Below are positions 1 through 9,747 of a stretch of 64,000 nucleotides of DNA, in pieces. The notes below the pieces were generated by a model. That model saw only the letters and a program-made list of their open reading frames with translations. It did not search any database and was not told the DNA's origin. A program made the translations under genes and the position numbers. Position 1 is the stretch's first letter. Each line of letters begins with the position of its first letter. Source of the DNA: Aotearoamyces nothofagi (taxonomy: Eukaryota > Ascomycota > Leotiomycetes > Leotiales > Tympanidaceae); NCBI GenBank assembly GCA_015345905.1, contig JADDTR010000017.1, positions 124,001-188,000 of the forward strand, read 5' to 3'.

Positions 1-1232
1 TACGTACAACAGCCACACTTACAGGATGATGTGCTATGTACGTACATTATCCAACGGCCTAGCATTTCCATTTCCTTTGTTCTATCTGATCTCCGACGGT
101 GCCGATGGCCCATGACCCATCACGTGATATGATGTGCATCCACCTACAGGGCCGACTCGCCCACGTCGGTCCAGACGCGGCTTAGATGGCATTCCAGCCG
201 GCTGGTTTTGCGTGTATCAGATGTAACCAGATCAGGAAGATCTACATACCCATCGTGCTTGATAAAGTCGTCCTTGCAATACAGTACTGCAGTATCGTGT
301 TGACCCCTCTCTACTCTTCCGCTAAGCGCATATGACACGCGTTTGAAGAGCTTCTCAGCATTGCTGCTCTCCATCTCGTTCGTTCAGTACGGAAATATTC
401 GTTTGTGCGTGCAGAGTAACACAACATCTGCAAGTCGTGAGTTCTGGCATTGCTATTTATAATAAAGTTTGGGGTGAGCATGCTGTCCGTCCGATTTACT
501 TCCACTGCACAGATGTCTCACATCCACACCCAGAAGTCTTCGTATCGCATCTACTACGGAATGTAACCACCATCTCGGTGCCGATGCACCTTTCCAACGC
601 CAGTATGATCTTTTGCAGAACACGCTAGACCATCAACCAAGATAATCTACCCTCTTTTCCCTAACTCCTCAGCTTCATCATTGCTTGGCCGGTTCGACTT
701 CGCCAGCTTCTAGGCCAAAAGCCATTGTTTCGCTTGGATCCTTGGCCATATATACATTACATGTGTATACATATGTATGATATATTCCTTAGCAACCTGG
801 CTAGCTCAGATAGAGGCTGGAACAATTTTCCCCAAGTGCATTAGGCCCCCTCGTACTTTTGTAATGCAGTATCCTCGCAGGGTTAAAATAGAACCTTGGT
901 CATCACTAAAAGCCTGAAAAACGCAACTAGAGTCTACCATACTACATCACCAAGAATCTTCAAAGCCATGGGATGCTTCGGAACGACGCTCGTCTTGACA
1001 TAACTTCTCGTAGGCTTTGTTTATGATATCCTCTACTCCCGCCAAGACTCGGATAATTTCATAGGAGCATGTTGTTCGGAATATGTAAGGTGTTCAGAAG
1101 CTGACCTCCTGTGATACTGGCCCTAGTTTTCGACGTCGTACTCCGAATGGTGGAATTGCACGTTAAGAGCCGATAAAAGGTTGTGGCAGCCACATCATCT
1201 AATTTGGACTGAAGATCAAATAATGAAGCCTT
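1..1232. other. Intergenic region, no gene recognised
   Basis: Only short reading frames with no recognisable domain are present on either strand. The right part lies downstream of the RING-finger gene and probably holds its 3' untranslated region. Confidence 0.5.
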
Positions 1233-2276
1233 TCAGTCCGGTTCATGACGCTGACGAGCTTTATCCTGCCGCGCCCTTCCACCAGAATCATATGGAGTAA
1301 ATCTTGGGGTTTCATCCGTGCTCCTAGCACCGCGATAAGTTCTCCTGCTTCCTCTTGGGAAAGGCGCATCTGTGGGGTGGCCATTTGTGCCCAGTTGATA
1401 TGAGAACTTCCTTACCCTATCCTCGCTATATTGTACCGCTCGATCCCAGTCTTGGAGTGAATTATAAGGACTTCTCAACCAAGCCCGGAGCTCATGCAGA
1501 AAGAGCTGTGTATTTTGTCGTCCCAGGAAGTCTTTTATCATCTCCTCTGCTTCGCCACCACTGCTTTGTGTATCCACGGTCTTTAAAATTGCCACAATAT
1601 ACTCGAGAAGAAACTCTGCATTATTGGCTCGCCGTTGCACCGTTGGATTTCTAGCTCCGGCGCTCTCAGGATCTACAGATAGAAACTCGAACACACGTAA
1701 TTCTCGTCGGATCCACTTGCGGGCTCGAGACATAAGTTCTGCATCAGTGCTGAACAGCTGTGGTGTAAGGTCTCGGAATCTTGAGAGGCGATTCGACCCT
1801 ACGTGGAGAGAGTATAAGTTGTGCTGATAGACATAGCGACGACCCCGAAGGCCTTCTTCAGGATCTGGGGTATTCAGAGGTTCTCTTGTTCGAAATTGTC
1901 GTGCATATCTTCTTCGTTGGGAAGAAGTGCGAGTGCTTTCTGCTGTGCTCGGTGATGCTGATGGTGGGGCAGGTGTTGGGGATGGGACAGCATATGTCTT
2001 CTGCTTCTGGCCAGTGCCCAGGCCATATTGAACAGAAACTACCTGAGCATTGCATAGAGGGCAAGCATTTCGCTCTTGTAGCCAACTTATGAGGCAGATG
2101 AAGTCGAAATTTTCGTGATTACAAGGCAGAACTTGCGCCTTTTCTGATATGTTTTCCAGGCAAATGACGCAGCAGTTTCCAACTTCTTCTTTGTCCTCGG
2201 TATCAAGGCGAGATGAGGCTTCTGCCAGCGTGATCTGGAGCACCCTAGACCTTATTGCCGGGCTGTCCTCCTCCAT
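1233..2276 (-). CDS. RING-finger E3 ubiquitin ligase (Topors-like)
   Basis: Single-exon protein of 347 residues. A C3HC4-type RING lies near the N-terminus (about residues 34-75): CCVIC, then PCNHENFDFIC, a CLISWLQ helix segment and CPLC. This predicts a zinc-bound E2-docking domain and ubiquitin ligase activity. The spacing with a tryptophan seven residues before CPLC resembles the Topors/fungal RING family. The RING is followed by a Ser/Pro-rich linker, a helical region around residues 190-290 containing an RRANNAEFLLEYIV-like segment, and a basic, disordered tail. The start is the first ATG and precedes the RING by about 33 residues. It is transcribed divergently from SLD2, with 178 bp between start codons. 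The substrate is unknown. The family assignment rests on the RING; the Topors link is inference. Confidence 0.8.
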   Translation of the reverse strand: MEEDSPAIRSRVLQITLAEASSRLDTEDKEEVGNCCVICLENISEKAQVLPCNHENFDFICLISWLQERNACPLCNAQVVSVQYGLGTGQKQKTYAVPSPTPAPPSASPSTAESTRTSSQRRRYARQFRTREPLNTPDPEEGLRGRRYVYQHNLYSLHVGSNRLSRFRDLTPQLFSTDAELMSRARKWIRRELRVFEFLSVDPESAGARNPTVQRRANNAEFLLEYIVAILKTVDTQSSGGEAEEMIKDFLGRQNTQLFLHELRAWLRSPYNSLQDWDRAVQYSEDRVRKFSYQLGTNGHPTDAPFPRGSRRTYRGARSTDETPRFTPYDSGGRARQDKARQRHEPD

Positions 2277-2395
2277 AAAAATCGAAGGGGAGCATATAAT
2301 GTTAAATCAAGTCTGGTCGGATCGTAGATTGTATGCCTCAAGGTGTCTTATCCGCCACTAGCGTATAGACTCGGAATCGGTTCCGCGTAAACTTG

Positions 2396-2401
2396 ACGCG
2401 T
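2396..2401. promoter_or_regulatory. MCB-type ACGCGT site in SLD2 promoter
   Basis: Perfect palindromic ACGCGT, 54 bp upstream of the SLD2 start codon, with a partial CGCGT-like match shortly after it. In yeasts this hexamer binds the MBF G1/S transcription factor. The function here is inferred from position and from the same motif upstream of EXO1 and PRI1. Confidence 0.45.
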
Positions 2402-2454
2402 GAATTGAGTCGCGTTCCGAGCTTCCAAAAAGCGAGAGAAGACAACCACTAAAT

Positions 2455-4027
2455 ATGATGGAGGCTGAAGAACGGGACAAGTTATTGGAAGAGTCAAATG
2501 CTCTGCGCCAGGAGTTAAAAGTTTGGGAAAGGGATTTTGCAGCACACAACTCTGGGAAAAAGGCAAGCAGACAAGACATCAAGGAACACCCAAGCATAGG
2601 TACTACCCCGCCACTGATGGTCTGCGCCTCCGAATTGTAACTAATACCAATGGTTCACAGCACAAAAATATAAAGACTACAATAGAACCCGTGATATTTT
2701 ATCTGGAAAACTCCCGGCACAGACACATTCATTGCCTCAGAAGCGTCCATCACGGAAGCGAAAGCAAGATGATTCCCAAATTCAGACCCCTTCGAAACGC
2801 CTCGAAGTTGAGAAGACACCTTCAAAGAATGCCTTGCATCCAGCCAACATTGATCCATACGATTCTCCATCACTTATCCGAAACTTATTTACTCCTTCGA
2901 AAGTTCGTGCTATAGGTCCAACACCGCAGAAAGATGGGCAAGTCCTAGGTCTCTTTGATCTTCTGCCAAGTGGTGATGAGGACTCACCTTACAAAGGTCA
3001 GGGTAGTAAGCTTGACATTGCAGGCAATGTACAGGCTACTCCAAGTAAATCCAAAGGTCAGGCAGAGGATCTACCTGGCACAATCAGACACAGTAGAACC
3101 CCAGCTTCTAGCGGGAAACGATTCATGCTAGACAACTTCGCAACGCCTCTTAAACGGCGGCATCCCAACGAGCAGGTTTCGAACACACCATCCTCCGTAT
3201 CTAAACTTCATTTTTCCACTCCGTCGTTTCTTCGCAGAGACAGTCAAAGGATTACGATGCCCAGTATCGACGAGGCCGAAGACGGCATCATAGTTTCTCC
3301 TGAAATGGTCAGGCTTCCTAGGAAGCCACTTGTTAGAGGGCTAAGCAGCATGTTGGCAGGCCTCCGGAAGATGGAAGAGGAGGCTGCCGATGACGACCTC
3401 GACGCACTCCACGAAATGGAGGGAGGCGACCCACCAAGCCCAAGCAAGGCAATGAACAAGGAGAAGATCCTGGTAGAAGACAGCCAGGTTCGTCTGCCAT
3501 TAGGAGGCTTTGACGATGAAGCCATGTATGACAGCGATCCTGAGGAGATGAAGAACCCAACACTTGGACCCGACGGCCAACCACTGAAAATCTGGAAGAA
3601 AAAGGGACAAAAACGGACCACCCGAAAAGTCAACATTAAGCCCGTCCGCTCAAAACCACAATCCACCTCCCACGCCCAGTCTCAACACCATACCGATACC
3701 TCCGACGACGAGCTCGCAGATATCGACTCCAGAGTCGAAGATACGCAACCGAGAGACGCGGAAAATGGCCTGTTCGACACGACATCCGCGCGCAATTTCG
3801 ACTCTGAGGATAGCGGCTCCGAGTACACGGCATCCGAGGGCGGGACCCGTTACCGGAGACCCGACCAGAGCAAGAAGAAGAAGCGGATTGGGCCCGACGG
3901 GAAGATTGTTACGGCTGCCAGGAAAGTTGGTGCAATGGCACATGCGAACTTCAAGCGGCTGAAATTGAGGAATTCAGGGGCGAAAGGAGGACCGGCACAC
4001 AACAGTCGGTTCAGGAGGAAGAAATAG
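2455..4027 (+). CDS. SLD2: DNA replication regulator Sld2
   Basis: Two exons, 2455-2599 and 2661-4027, joined across a 61-bp intron (phase 1), give 503 residues. Sld2 is the CDK target that, once phosphorylated, binds Dpb11 and brings GINS/polymerase epsilon to origins. The N-terminus carries the Sld2 signature: a helix LRQELKVWERDFA (about residues 17-29), a basic stretch, DIKEHPSIAQKYKDYN across the splice junction, then a second basic segment. The intron joins these two conserved halves in frame, which supports the boundaries. The rest is disordered and rich in TPSK, TPS and SPS sites, as expected for a multisite CDK substrate, with acidic patches and a very basic C-terminal tail. A second ATG directly follows the first, so the start may be one codon later. 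It is divergent from the RING gene and convergent with FIG1. Confidence 0.92.
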
Positions 4028-4480
4028 TTCTAGGATACCGTCGTGCTGCTCGACTGGATGAGCCGGCCAGATGATTATGAAGTTACGAATTCACATGCAT
4101 ACAACGAATCAGTTACAAGAAATGGTACGTTATTACTTGTGCTCAATAGTCCTTTCCATTTCCTGCGTCCTCTCTTCTGTTCATTCTTTCCATCCTCGTG
4201 AGCCACATTACATACAAATTTGTTTGTTCAATCCTCCCCAATATGCTGTTTGGCCCATTTCATCAACATCAAAAAGGTATTGTACTTTCTCGAACCAAGC
4301 CCAATCCAAATCTGATTTAACTCCTTCCCAAATGCCACTCGTTCTTATATACACAGTCGCCAGGCCAATGCGACAGAAATTGATGGGATGAAATAAAGTG
4401 TTCATCAACCATCATGCACGCTGAAATATTCAAATTGCTTTCTTCCTCTTTCTCATTCTATCACCTTTCTTGATATGAGA
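4028..4480. other. Convergent 3' intergenic region (SLD2/FIG1)
   Basis: 453 bp between the stop codons of SLD2 and FIG1. It is pyrimidine/AT-rich, with no recognisable gene, and presumably holds both 3' untranslated regions. Confidence 0.5.
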
Positions 4481-5446
4481 TTAATCGGCGAGCTCTGACA
4501 AGACTCGTATGCTGAGAATCATAACCAGCAGACCTATCGTAACGATAATGAGCAAAGCGAATCCGAACCAGCCCAGTACCATGGCAGCGGTTCCTACTCC
4601 GCTTTTCACGCTCCCGTTGCCGAGATCTTGGGCAATGATTGAAGCTGCCACGGAAGCCGTGTGTTGCCACAGAACAGAAACGAGGACAAAAATTGAAGCG
4701 ATGAAAATGATTGCTAATGAAACTTGCGAGACTGGTCTTGATGGAAAGGGCTTTACGTCCCGCTCGGATCCATCGATGTCTTCTTCTTGATGCCAGCCTG
4801 GGAATGTGGCCAAGAGGATGAAACAAATGAAAGCGAAGATTATGGCCACGATGCTGAAAAAACCTGTTAGCGGTCTGAAGATATTGTGATTTCAGAGGAT
4901 ACACTTACATTAAGTATGGGAACACAATCATGTCCTTAAATTGACTTGCAAGCCAGATCAGATTCAGGGGATCCTGATCCACGCTCACTTGGTTCGCCAA
5001 CGATGTAGCATTGTTACTGCACAACCACGCTCCTCCATCCGGGTTGATGCAGATACCGAAGTAGCCAACTCGTGCTTCTAATTGTGCAGAGCCAACAATA
5101 TTTGCTATTGCGTTGTGGACGTCGAAGTCTGTCTGCGCTGTCGAAGGTGTAGGTGTGTATGACTCGTAGTAGAGCGACATGAGGAAGACGTCGGGTATGA
5201 TTGGTGATGAGGAAGAGCAACCCGCTAGTAGCACGGCTGAAACGGATTGTTAGTTGAAGCTGGAATGTGTGGGGGTTTCTGGAATGCATACAGAGTAAGA
5301 TGATAGCTACCACTATCAGGAGCATAAGCACATGATGATATCCGAGGAATGGGAATATTCCTATGGTATATGTCAGTCATAGTAATGCAACAACGAGGCA
5401 GTGGGAAAGACATACGGAATATCGAAACGGTAAATCTAGTCGCCAT
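4481..5446 (-). CDS. FIG1: FIG1 family Ca2+ regulator and membrane fusion protein
   Basis: Four exons on the minus strand (5446-5416, 5360-5292, 5236-4909, 4853-4481) give 266 residues. FIG1 proteins are four-pass membrane proteins acting in low-affinity Ca2+ entry and cell fusion during mating and hyphal growth. Seen here: a first membrane helix (about residues 18-33, VLMLLIVVAIILL), then LLAGCSSSSP, matching the conserved glycine/cysteine motif of the first extracellular loop. That loop also holds two paired cysteines (YFGIC and WLCSNN). Three further hydrophobic segments follow in the last half. The three introns of about 50-55 bp all have standard donors and acceptors, and the joined frame restores the family motif. 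FIG1 family size is similar. No other gene lies within 400 bp. Confidence 0.88.
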
Positions 5447-7347
5447 CGTGTCGACTTTTCTCCAGAATTCGGTACCGTCTTAGATCTGCTCTCCGCCGTC
5501 GTCCGTCTGGGGACGAGACGCTGGAGCGAGCCGCAGGCAAACTGAGGAATGCTGCAAAGCTTCTATTGTTATAGGCGTGAGGGAGGAATGCTGTTCGTGA
5601 TCGAAGAATGTACGCTTGTGTTTCGAGTGTCTCGATTCGTGAGCCGTAGAATTCGTTACTCGTGCACAACGATACGATATCCTACTTGAAAGAGTCAAAG
5701 ATTGTCAGAGATCTGGACACCACAATTCGGAGAACGTGGTGATAAAGTTTGGAGTATGTGAAGGATGTAGAGTGCAGAACTCAGCTTTGCCTGCCAGAAC
5801 CCCTTCGCTACTATCAGTGTCAATAAATTCGGAGGTTGGGTTGCCAGCGTGGATTTTCAAAATCCCCGTGGCTGGGTCACTGGCGGCGCAGTGTTTACTT
5901 CGAGATTTGCAGGGGTGTCCGGCACGGTAACCAGCGACTTACTTGCTATCGCCTAGAGGCCACAGCGGTGTGCGGGTAAACTAGTTTAGCGACGGCAGGG
6001 TCCACTGACATCACCCGCAGATTCGAGGCCCAGGAATCAATGCCGACAACGGCTCTTTCCAAATATATGGATAGATACAAATGCATCTATATCTATATGG
6101 ACGCATATACGTATAATGCCTCTTCTCAAGCCAAATTCTCTGCGTTTGTTTCAATAGCAAACGATATGCTAGCATCTCGAAGAATGGTCGTGTGAGAAGG
6201 CAAACAGCCCGGGGCATATCAGCCAAGTACCTACGTGTCAGCGTCGCGACCCTGCAGTATGCAGTGCAGCGCCAGCCGCCTAGTGCTATGGCAGCGGATT
6301 TGACAATTCTAAGTCAAGTATACTTTTAGGAATAGCTTTGTTGTCCTACTAAGATATTTGTACCGTCCTAGGTCGAGTCGTCAGGCCTACCTGTGACTAA
6401 GTATTGGAATGATATCGTAGAAAACACAATACACAAAACGGAACATAAAATAAAATAACAATAACTAGTGCAAGTACTGATTATTTGTAACTCCTATATT
6501 TCCAGGGGGGTGGATAAGGGGCCCTGTAAAGGCGGTTACCGGGCAAAGAGATAACAACTGGAATAAGCATCGAGGAACAAAATACAAATAAGCTTAATAT
6601 TAGAGTTGTATCTTTCAGCCATATACATACACATACACATATGTACATTGTTCAAGATCAAACACCTTGTAGTGATTATTATGTATCCCTTCGTTCCCTA
6701 GTATTCCTTTATTTGTTTGTTGTTCTATAAAATAAACATAAAACAACATAAAAAACCCTATCTCGATAAAATTTATTAGGTCTCCATAGGTCAATTAATT
6801 TTTGATTTTCTTCTATTCTGTAAGGTCAGATAATATTATAATCAGCTGATTTGTAGCCAGTTTGGCAATGAGGCCTGAGGTGGACCGTATATCAGAGACT
6901 CGTCCTTGAACCTACAGCACACGACATCAAAGAAAGGGAGAAGATAAATATTGTTCTATTTCGTTTGATCTGCTCTATCAAATCCCCTAGATGTCGAGTT
7001 GAAGTTCGAGCCTCTCGACAATAACCAGCGAGACACGGTAGAGGTGAAAAGCTAGACATGCTTTCTCTATCAGTCATCAACGTGCCAATGCCTACCGTAT
7101 ATTCCAAATGCATCTGGAGAAATCACAAAACTCCCATCATATAATTCCTATATTAATAGAAGTACTAACATGAGACTAGACATGAATAACATGAATTCAG
7201 CATGCCAATTCCTTTTTAGGCCGTACAATGTTCATTATTTACTGAAAGAAGCTATATAGCATATCTTACAGGAACTGTTATACAGGATTCGCAAATAGAG
7301 TAGATATGTAAGACAACGGTAGAAGAGTATGAAGCACATCCTAGAAC
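5447..7347. other. Long gene-free stretch, AT-rich in its right half
   Basis: 1.9 kb with no convincing coding sequence. From about 6300 to 7330 base composition shifts strongly to A+T compared with the neighbours. Short poly-A/T runs and many in-frame stops occur on both strands. It may be a decayed repeat, but I find no terminal repeats, target-site duplications or transposase/reverse transcriptase motifs. The left end holds the FIG1 promoter. Confidence 0.45.
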
Positions 7348-8300
7348 CTATGCCTCAACAAAGGACTTGACGTTTGAGAGCCATCTCAAGTACTCCTTCT
7401 GCTCCTTCGTGTCTATGTAGTCTGGAACAAAGAGAGCAAGGGCAGTGTTAATACCCCTCTCATCCAGATATCTTTCCAAGATAACTTGGAGGTCCTCATC
7501 GAGATTGCCAAATGGTGGGCCAACATACAACTCCTGTCTCTTGTGCGCTTTGTCTGCCGTGTCGGCATGTGCAAAGGAAGCATCAGCGTAGTAGTAGACA
7601 TTGTCAATGATGATCTGACCATCCTGAGCAACAGTCTCCACTGCGAGAGCGCCCTTTCCTGGCTTCTCAATCACAATATTGACACGTGCTGGGAAGGAGT
7701 CTTGTGCATCCTCTCCTTCTCCTTCCTCGCCAGCGGCAGGATGTCCATCTTCAGGAGCAACCTTGAAATCTTTCTGCGAGCCCTGGTTGATATTCTGGCT
7801 GTCTAGATCCTCTTCATCACCGATGGCACGGTCTTGGTAGTCGGATTCGGGATCAATGGCATTGAGATCGGCAATAGAGAATGTGACCCGAATTCTGCAT
7901 TTTTCATCAGTCAAGAATCATCGAACTAAAGGCAATTTGCATACGTTTCATCGCCAAATTTTCTTGTTAATACAACTTCCTCCTCCCCAGGTGTGTCGAT
8001 GATCTTGAATGGTCCGTTCTCAAGGTATTCCTTGACGCTTGTTGGTACCTCGTCCGCATCTCTCATCTCCTGCTCCAGCAGGATTTCTGACTCAAACTTG
8101 GCTACAAGCTCATCATCAACTTCGCCAGCCTTCTCCATGCGGAAATTTGAGGTCGAGAATGCCGGGGCAAACTGTGTTCTTGCAGGAATCCATGCTGATT
8201 GCAGAAGGGAAACTGGACCCGCTGGTCTCCGAAGGGCTGAACTTGCTAATCGAGAAACTGCCCGTGGAGCTGAGCGTGCAAGAGTACGGATAGACAACAT
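7348..8300 (-). CDS. MAM33: Mitochondrial acidic matrix protein (MAM33/p32 family)
   Basis: Two exons, 8300-7945 and 7894-7348, with a 50-bp intron, give 300 residues. MAM33/p32 (gC1qR) proteins form acidic trimers in the mitochondrial matrix and affect mitochondrial translation and respiration. The N-terminus is a textbook presequence, rich in Arg, Ser and Ala without acids (MLSIRTLARSAPRAVSRLAS). After it come the helix EVDDELVAKFESEILLEQEM, an acidic linker (about residues 135-175), the strand segment VNIVIEKPGKGALAVE, and a C-terminal NLDEDLQVILERYLDERGI helix typical of the family. The intron joins DET to IRVTFSI, in the core beta-sheet. The whole protein is acidic apart from the presequence, as expected. 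Confidence 0.92.
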
Positions 8301-8697
8301 GTTGGAAGATGTGCGGTTTTATTATAGAATGGTATTTTTGAGATATTTTGAGTTGGATATTACTTCGAATGATGAGCTCCGGGAGCTTTTCGTTAGTCGC
8401 TAAGAGCCGTTTGTTAGCGCGTAGCCTTCCTGGGCTACAGCCTTGCCATTTTACTAGGCATCAGAATACCTTCGCATAAATCTTGAGACAATTTATCATT
8501 ATTATAGTTAGTTTTATACATAAACGCGGAAGGTATCAAATAAAAAATATTAGGTTCGAGATGTATGAAGTCAAAGATAGCTTTGTATTTGGGCAATTTC
8601 AGATGCAATTTTTGATATGGCATTCTACTATACTGGAACTATTTGGTATCACAACTACAAGCAGTGCCCCCCTTAACGCCAGCCCGATGCTAACCTC
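8301..8697. other. Intergenic: MAM33 promoter / TMA16 3' end
   Basis: 397 bp between two minus-strand genes. AT-rich around 8480-8640. No feature is recognised beyond the expected promoter of MAM33 and the 3' untranslated region of TMA16. Confidence 0.5.
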
Positions 8698-9400
8698 TCA
8701 TGAACTTCCTTTTGGTGGAAAGATCGACGGCTTAATCGTGCCGTTACTTGATATACGAACCCATTTTAGAGTGGACAGATATGACCACGTCCCTTCCCAC
8801 CTATCCAACAGCATCACATTATCAGCATCCATGAGATCCGGGAGATCTGCAGTGTGCCAATTAGCAAGGTTTCGTGGAGATGACCAGACGCTACTAACAG
8901 AAGCCATTCTCATATTCCTTCTCATCCGTAGCAATCTTGTTTCTTAACACGTCCTCCCGTGTGCTGGCTGCTCGCCCCGCACGACGTTCTTTCTTAACGT
9001 TGCTTAACTCCTCGTCATATTGATGTACAAATCTTTATATTGTTAGCTCCTTTGAAGACTTTGATAGCGCTGGCAATAGTAAACCTACTTCTCAATATGC
9101 GATTTAATCGTATCAAAGTCTAGAGGCAGACCTCCATTCTCTCTAATTGCTGCCTGGAAAAATGCCGCCCGTACAACTATAAAATGTTAGGATTCTATTC
9201 TCCATATATCATTTCGGGGCTGACATACTCAGAGGCTGGTTCTCCTTCCTGCGTGCCGCTCCCACTCTGACCAGTTTATCGTCTCGCATCGCCGCTCGGC
9301 GAAGCCGTTGGCTATCACGACTGTTTTCATGAAGGGAGTTTATATTCCCGCCCTTCTTCTTGCTGATCTTCTTGCGCGTCTTCTCCAGAGATTTCGGCAT
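8698..9400 (-). CDS. TMA16: Translation machinery-associated protein 16
   Basis: Four exons (9400-9229, 9176-9089, 9032-8899, 8846-8698) join in frame to 180 residues, about the size of yeast Tma16. Tma16 associates with nuclear pre-60S ribosomal particles. The N-terminus matches the family: MPKSLEKTRKKISKKKG, then a basic segment RLRRAAMRDDKLVR. The middle has an HQYDEELSNVKKER helix and a STRED motif. The C-terminus has FYLPDLMDADNV followed by WEGTWSYLSTLKWVRI, the best conserved block. The last intron (8898-8847; donor GTTAGT, branch TGCTAAT) is needed to join GF to YLPDL; without it the frame stops at once. All exons are too short to stand alone as long reading frames. It shares a 347-bp divergent promoter region with EXO1. 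Confidence 0.92.
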
Positions 9401-9521
9401 CGTCGAGGTGGATTATGTATGCGATGTAGATTTCGAGGATCGAATGCTACGATATTTTCTTATCGTCCCAACTTTATCTTTCTAGCGCCGGCGTTGGTGG
9501 GCCGACGACCGTCGCGTCTCT

Positions 9522-9527
9522 ACGCGT
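9522..9527. promoter_or_regulatory. MCB-type ACGCGT site between TMA16 and EXO1
   Basis: Perfect ACGCGT inside TACGCGTA, about 220 bp upstream of the EXO1 start and 122 bp upstream of the TMA16 start, with a GTCGCGTC near-match just before it. This is a candidate MBF (G1/S) site. Because the region is shared it could act on either gene; EXO1 is the more likely target by function. Confidence 0.4.
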
Positions 9528-9747
9528 ACTGGAGAAAGAGCAACATTCGTGGAGGAATGAATGACATATTTGACTCCTTCTTTGACCACATCGACTAAAT
9601 ATACTAACAGCAGGCAGAAGAAGTTACTTGCTGTACAGCGAATCATTAACCCAGCTCTTCATGGAACTATCAACAAACCTTTTCATGCAATAATTGACGT
9701 TTAGAACGGAGCCTTCCCCGTATTTGTAGCCGCTCTAACAGTCTAAA

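Noticed and set aside
3244-3666. 140-codon antisense frame inside SLD2
   Set aside because: Shadow of the SLD2 coding frame; the sense protein has clear family motifs.
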